Source: Deltaproteobacteria bacterium (GTDB taxonomy: Bacteria; Myxococcota_A; Polyangia; GCA-2747355; JADLHG01). From it: DNA of 45,130 nucleotides. The position numbers and the translations under genes are program-made. The DNA lies in contig JADLHG010000047.1 in NCBI GenBank assembly GCA_020848905.1, positions 1-45,130 on the forward strand, in the 5' to 3' direction. The notes under the pieces are model-generated. The model had not been told where the DNA came from and ran no database searches. It worked only from the letters and a program-made list of their open reading frames with translations. Shown piece by piece: positions 40,525 to 45,130 of this stretch. Every line of letters begins with the position of its first letter. Positions within the stretch are counted from its first letter, which is position 1.

Positions 40525-41487
40525 ATGCTCAGGCTTCCCCACGCACCGCGGCCCCGGCCGGTCGAACGCGCCCGGCTCGGGCGCCTGGTGAAGGCCGGTT
40601 TCTTCGCCTTCGGCATCCCGGACCACTCGTTCTGCTCCGTCGACGTGACCGCCCGCTGTCCCCTGCGCTGCGAGCACTGCTACTTCTTCGAGCAGGGCTA
40701 CGACAAGCGAGACGAGCTCTCCGTGGAGGGCTGGGTCGCGCTGATGGAGCGGCTCAAGCGCGAGGCCTGGCCGCGCCCCTACTACGCCTTCCAGTGCAGC
40801 TGGGTGGGCGGCGAGCCGCTCGTGCGCCGGGAGGTCGTGGAGCGCTGCCGGCGCTACTTCCCGTACAACATCGTGGTCACGAGCGGCACGATCCCGCTGC
40901 CCAGCTGGCCCGACGTGCACTTCTTCATCTCCATCGACGGAACCGAGGAGGTGCACGAGAGCATCCGCGGCAAAGGCACCTACGCGCGGAGCAAGGCGCA
41001 CGCCGACCGCCCCGACCTGAACGTGATGGTCACCTACTGCGTCAACCGCCGGAACGCCCACTGCATCGAGGAGTTCATCCGCGAGTGGGACGCCACCTCG
41101 GTCCGGCACGTGATGTTCGAGTTCCACACCCCGATCCGGGGACTCCAGGCCGACGGCGACCTGGCGCTGACCCTCGCCGAGCGAGACAGCGTGCTCGACG
41201 AATTGCTCGAGCTCAAGGAAGCCTACGGGCACTTCATCCTCGCTCCGCCGCGGGCCTACCGACTGATGAAGCGCGACGCCTGCCGCTCGGTCACCGACGC
41301 GTGCATCTACCGCCGGGCGGCCGCGGTCTTCGGCCCCGACGGCGAGCGCAAGACCCCGTGCATGCTCGGCCCGAAGGCCGACTGCGACCGCTGCGGCTGC
41401 ATCATCCCGTTCATCACGCGCGCGCAGGTCGACCGCCGCGAGGTGCTACGGGACGTGGTCGGCGACCTGCGGAGAGCCTTGCTGTAG
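40525..41487 (+). CDS. Radical SAM protein with extra C-terminal cysteines
   Basis: The 320-residue protein has the radical SAM cluster motif CPLRCEHC (C45, C49, C52) in VTARCPLRCEHCYFFEQGYD. GGEPLVRREV follows, as in SPASM/PqqE-like proteins, and FFISIDGTEEVHESIRGKG in the barrel. A C-terminal set of cysteines (C253, C260, C279, C287, C290, C292) could bind a second Fe-S cluster. Radical SAM enzymes use SAM to make a 5'-deoxyadenosyl radical; the substrate here is unknown. GAGGAGG lies about 7 bases before the ATG. It sits between two homologous sensor kinases on the same strand. No peptide precursor gene was seen nearby. Confidence 0.88.
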   Translation: MLRLPHAPRPRPVERARLGRLVKAGFFAFGIPDHSFCSVDVTARCPLRCEHCYFFEQGYDKRDELSVEGWVALMERLKREAWPRPYYAFQCSWVGGEPLVRREVVERCRRYFPYNIVVTSGTIPLPSWPDVHFFISIDGTEEVHESIRGKGTYARSKAHADRPDLNVMVTYCVNRRNAHCIEEFIREWDATSVRHVMFEFHTPIRGLQADGDLALTLAERDSVLDELLELKEAYGHFILAPPRAYRLMKRDACRSVTDACIYRRAAAVFGPDGERKTPCMLGPKADCDRCGCIIPFITRAQVDRREVLRDVVGDLRRALL

Positions 41488-41601
41488 CGCTCCTCGCGAC
41501 CCGGGCGGCGAGCGCAGGCCCCTGCTCGTCGCCCTTTGGGACCTCTGCTATCCCTTGGGGCGATACGTGACCTTCGGGGGAAGGGGCGCCGGGAAGGGCT
41601 T

Positions 41602-43971
<2,370 letters not shown>

Positions 43972-44049
43972 GCGTCCGGCGCGAGCTCCGGGCCCTCGCG
44001 GGGCCGCAATAGCTCGCCTTGCCCCGGGAGGCCCTCACCTCTCGCAGCC

Positions 44050-44502
44050 TCAGCGTTTGACGGCCTCGGCGCTCCAGGCGTCCATCCCCACCTTGTAGCC
44101 GAATTGCGCGCTGAAGTAGTCGGCGTTGATCGTGCCCTTGAGGGACCGCGAGCCCGTCAGGAAGAGCTCGAAGTGGCCTTTGGCGACAATGCCGAGCCCC
44201 GTGTTCACCTGGATGTCGAAGGTCGCGGTCGTTCCGACGATCCGCCCCGGCACAGTCCCTTGATTCCCCGTGAGGCTGGCCTGGTCGAGCGTCCCCGCGA
44301 TGGTCCACGCGTCGGCCCGAATGTCCCCCTCCTTGTACTGGGGGTTGACGGGGCTCGACCCGGCCACGAGCTTGGTGTTGACGTCCCAGACGCCGAAGAA
44401 GTCCTCGGGCTTGCCCGTGCCCCCGCACGCGACGAACAGCGAGATGAAGAACGCCGCGCACGCGACCGACGCGAGAAGGATCGCTCCGCGCGCGACGCGC
44501 AT
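44050..44502 (-). CDS. Small lipoprotein, unknown function
   Basis: From the ATG at 44502, with TGAGG just upstream, the product has 150 residues. It has a lipoprotein signal (ILLASVACAAFFISLFVACGG, lipidated Cys about 27) and a compact beta-rich domain (FFGVWDVNTKLVAG, IVGTTATFDIQVNTG, KGHFELFLTGSRSLKGTINADYF). The pattern of strands suggests a lipocalin- or calycin-like small barrel, which is only an inference. The open frame extends to 44634, but that part runs across the tRNA fragment and is not coding. It is convergent with the second sensor kinase and is the last gene of the GC-rich part. Confidence 0.78.
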   Translation of the reverse strand: MRVARGAILLASVACAAFFISLFVACGGTGKPEDFFGVWDVNTKLVAGSSPVNPQYKEGDIRADAWTIAGTLDQASLTGNQGTVPGRIVGTTATFDIQVNTGLGIVAKGHFELFLTGSRSLKGTINADYFSAQFGYKVGMDAWSAEAVKR

Positions 44503-44537
44503 CGCCTCACCCCAGCGGGCCCCGAAGGGCTGATAAG

Positions 44538-44583
44538 CGTCCCCAACGGGATTCGAACCCGTGTCGCCGGCGTGAAAGGCCGA
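44538..44583 (-). tRNA. 3' part of a tRNA-Glu(TTC) gene, probable attachment site
   Basis: On the minus strand the sequence gives an anticodon arm TCGGC-CTTTCAC-GCCGG with anticodon TTC, a 4-base variable loop, a perfect T-arm ACGGG-TTCGAAT-CCCGT, the 3' acceptor strand TGGGGAC and discriminator G, with no encoded CCA. The loop CTTTCAC is that of bacterial tRNA-Glu. The 5' acceptor (GTCCCCA expected) and D-arm are absent: beyond 44583 the sequence is AT-rich and unrelated. This is the displaced 3' end expected when an element integrates at a tRNA gene; the intact tRNA should lie further right. Confidence 0.75.
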
Positions 44584-44604
44584 ATTTGTCCATGCTTTCC
44601 AGTC

Positions 44605-44633
44605 GTTAAATAACATTGGGGCATAGTGCCCCA
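44605..44633. repeat. Two inverted repeats at the edge of the AT-rich segment
   Basis: GTTA-AA-TAAC (44605-44614) and TGGGGCA-TAG-TGCCCCA (44617-44633) are perfect short inverted repeats, 22 and 34 bases outside the tRNA-like part. Such sites near an attachment core may bind recombinase or excisionase. They could also be chance in such a short span. Confidence 0.4.
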
Positions 44634-44742
44634 CTTTGCAAGCTGGCTATTTCTCACACTTTTTTGAAACGGCTGGACAAGGTTTGGTCAACGGCTGGCG
44701 GGGCTTCCTGCTACGGCTTTTCGGTGGGGCGGCTTACTGTTC
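44634..44742. other. Non-coding stretch with a spaced direct repeat
   Basis: No convincing gene is seen here. The 9-base word AACGGCTGG occurs twice, at 44668-44676 and 44690-44698, exactly 22 bases apart (about two helical turns). That spacing would suit two protein sites on one DNA face, such as integrase arm sites. Confidence 0.4.
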
Positions 44743-45030
44743 CTAGTAGCCCAAAAGCAGAAGAATGGCGAAACCAAAAGCCATTAGCATACATATATCA
44801 ACTATCTGCCATCGCTTCTCTTTCGCTTCCTCTATACTCAGTTGGGGCTTTGGTTGTTCCTGCTCTGGTAGGTTCCGCTTTAGTTGCCGATTTAGTGCCC
44901 GCCATTCGCCATACGAGAAGGGTTCTAAGTTTTTCGCACGGCAATGATAGGCGTGCATTTCCCATTCCAAAAACTCAACAAGCTTTTCCGCCTCTGCTAT
45001 TTCCGCTTTATCTTTTTCACTCATCCCCAT
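44743..45030 (-). CDS. Small tail-anchored membrane protein in the AT-rich segment
   Basis: The 95-residue product begins with a charged helical domain (EKDKAEIAEAEKLVEFLEWEMHAY is split by acidic residues; then YGEWRALNRQLKRNLPEQE). It ends in one hydrophobic helix (IVDICMLMAFGFAILLLLGY, about 76-95), a tail-anchored layout. Base composition and codon use (many A/T third positions) differ sharply from all genes to the left. The ATG at 45030 follows the preceding small ORF's stop by one base; an ATG at 45024 is also possible. Likely phage or plasmid origin; no family recognised. Confidence 0.6.
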   Translation of the reverse strand: MGMSEKDKAEIAEAEKLVEFLEWEMHAYHCRAKNLEPFSYGEWRALNRQLKRNLPEQEQPKPQLSIEEAKEKRWQIVDICMLMAFGFAILLLLGY

Positions 45031-45031
45031 T

Positions 45032-45124
45032 CTAGCACGCACACTTGGCAATGCAGAATATTATCGCAATTAAGAATAGTAGCCCTGCTAGGCTACTGCA
45101 ATCTTCGCAGTGTTTGTTATTCAT
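45032..45124 (-). CDS. Predicted 30-residue small membrane protein
   Basis: Reading the minus strand from an ATG at 45124 to TAG at 45032 gives 30 residues: MNNKHCEDCSSLAG, then a hydrophobic helix (LLFLIAIIFCIA), then KCAC. It has a CxxC near the N-terminus and another Cys pair at the end. It ends one base before the ATG of the next small gene, suggesting coupling. Upstream lies only 6 bases of window, so no ribosome binding site can be judged. Small single-helix proteins like this are common in phages; it could be chance. Confidence 0.4.
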   Translation of the reverse strand: MNNKHCEDCSSLAGLLFLIAIIFCIAKCAC

Positions 45125-45130
45125 AGTTTC

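Noticed and set aside
44538-44633. An intact tRNA, with TGCCCCA at 44627-44633 as the 5' acceptor strand
   Set aside because: Only five of seven acceptor pairs would form and the interval to the anticodon stem is about 14 bases too long with no D-arm, so only the 3' part is a real tRNA piece.
44503-44634. N-terminal 44 residues of the last lipoprotein's open frame
   Set aside because: They translate the tRNA fragment; the ATG at 44502 with its own SD and signal peptide is the real start.

Overview
The window is about 45 kb of very GC-rich bacterial chromosome with tightly packed genes, frequent 4-base start/stop overlaps and many GTG/TTG starts. Gene content points to a Myxococcota-like (former Deltaproteobacteria) organism. 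Evidence: two Hanks-type Ser/Thr kinases, one with the HRDVSPPN catalytic loop I associate with myxobacteria; a MinD-like ATPase fused to J-like and RodZ-like domains; many outer-membrane barrels and lipoproteins of unknown role; and large PAS hybrid histidine kinases. This assignment is inferred from gene style; no 16S or marker comparison was possible.

Layout. 1-340: weak traces of transposon-related coding sequence. 369-2823 (minus): mutY, a membrane protein and a barrel protein. 2984-3604 (plus): Mn-type superoxide dismutase. 3592-5171 (minus): two related barrel proteins. 5282-7168: a divergent membrane kinase and HAD phosphatase sharing a 57-bp promoter region. 7195-8340: a Cys-rich lipoprotein and a small soluble protein. 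8349-11466 (minus): rluD-family and pgeF genes plus two membrane proteins. 11509-17533: a small conserved protein, the MinD/J/HTH fusion, pdxA, a DUF3108-type protein, clpX and a dksA-family gene. 17676-22685 (plus): a Ser/Thr kinase, then glgC and a GH57 glycosidase (glycogen metabolism).

22682-35324 (minus) is the most distinctive part. It is a probable eight-gene operon: a giant TPR membrane protein, a barrel protein, an Asp/Ala-repeat lipoprotein, a second barrel protein, a TonB-dependent receptor carrying its own TonB-C-like domain, then ExbB, ExbD and a TonB-like protein. Seven junctions are overlapped or within 47 bp, and the operon is preceded by a strong sigma70-type promoter that overlaps an AT-rich dyad. 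It looks like an energised envelope machine of unknown cargo. Upstream are a small lipoprotein and a polysaccharide flippase.

37712-43971 (plus) holds two homologous PAS/histidine-kinase/receiver proteins with a radical SAM gene between them. The last 0.6 kb shows a lipoprotein, then the 3' part of a tRNA-Glu(TTC) gene. Immediately beyond it the DNA becomes AT-rich, with two tiny membrane-protein genes. This looks like the edge of an element integrated at a tRNA gene.

A cross-cutting observation is that several genes have a -10-like hexamer ending about 6-9 bases before the start codon and no Shine-Dalgarno sequence. This implies leaderless mRNAs alongside ordinary SD-led genes.
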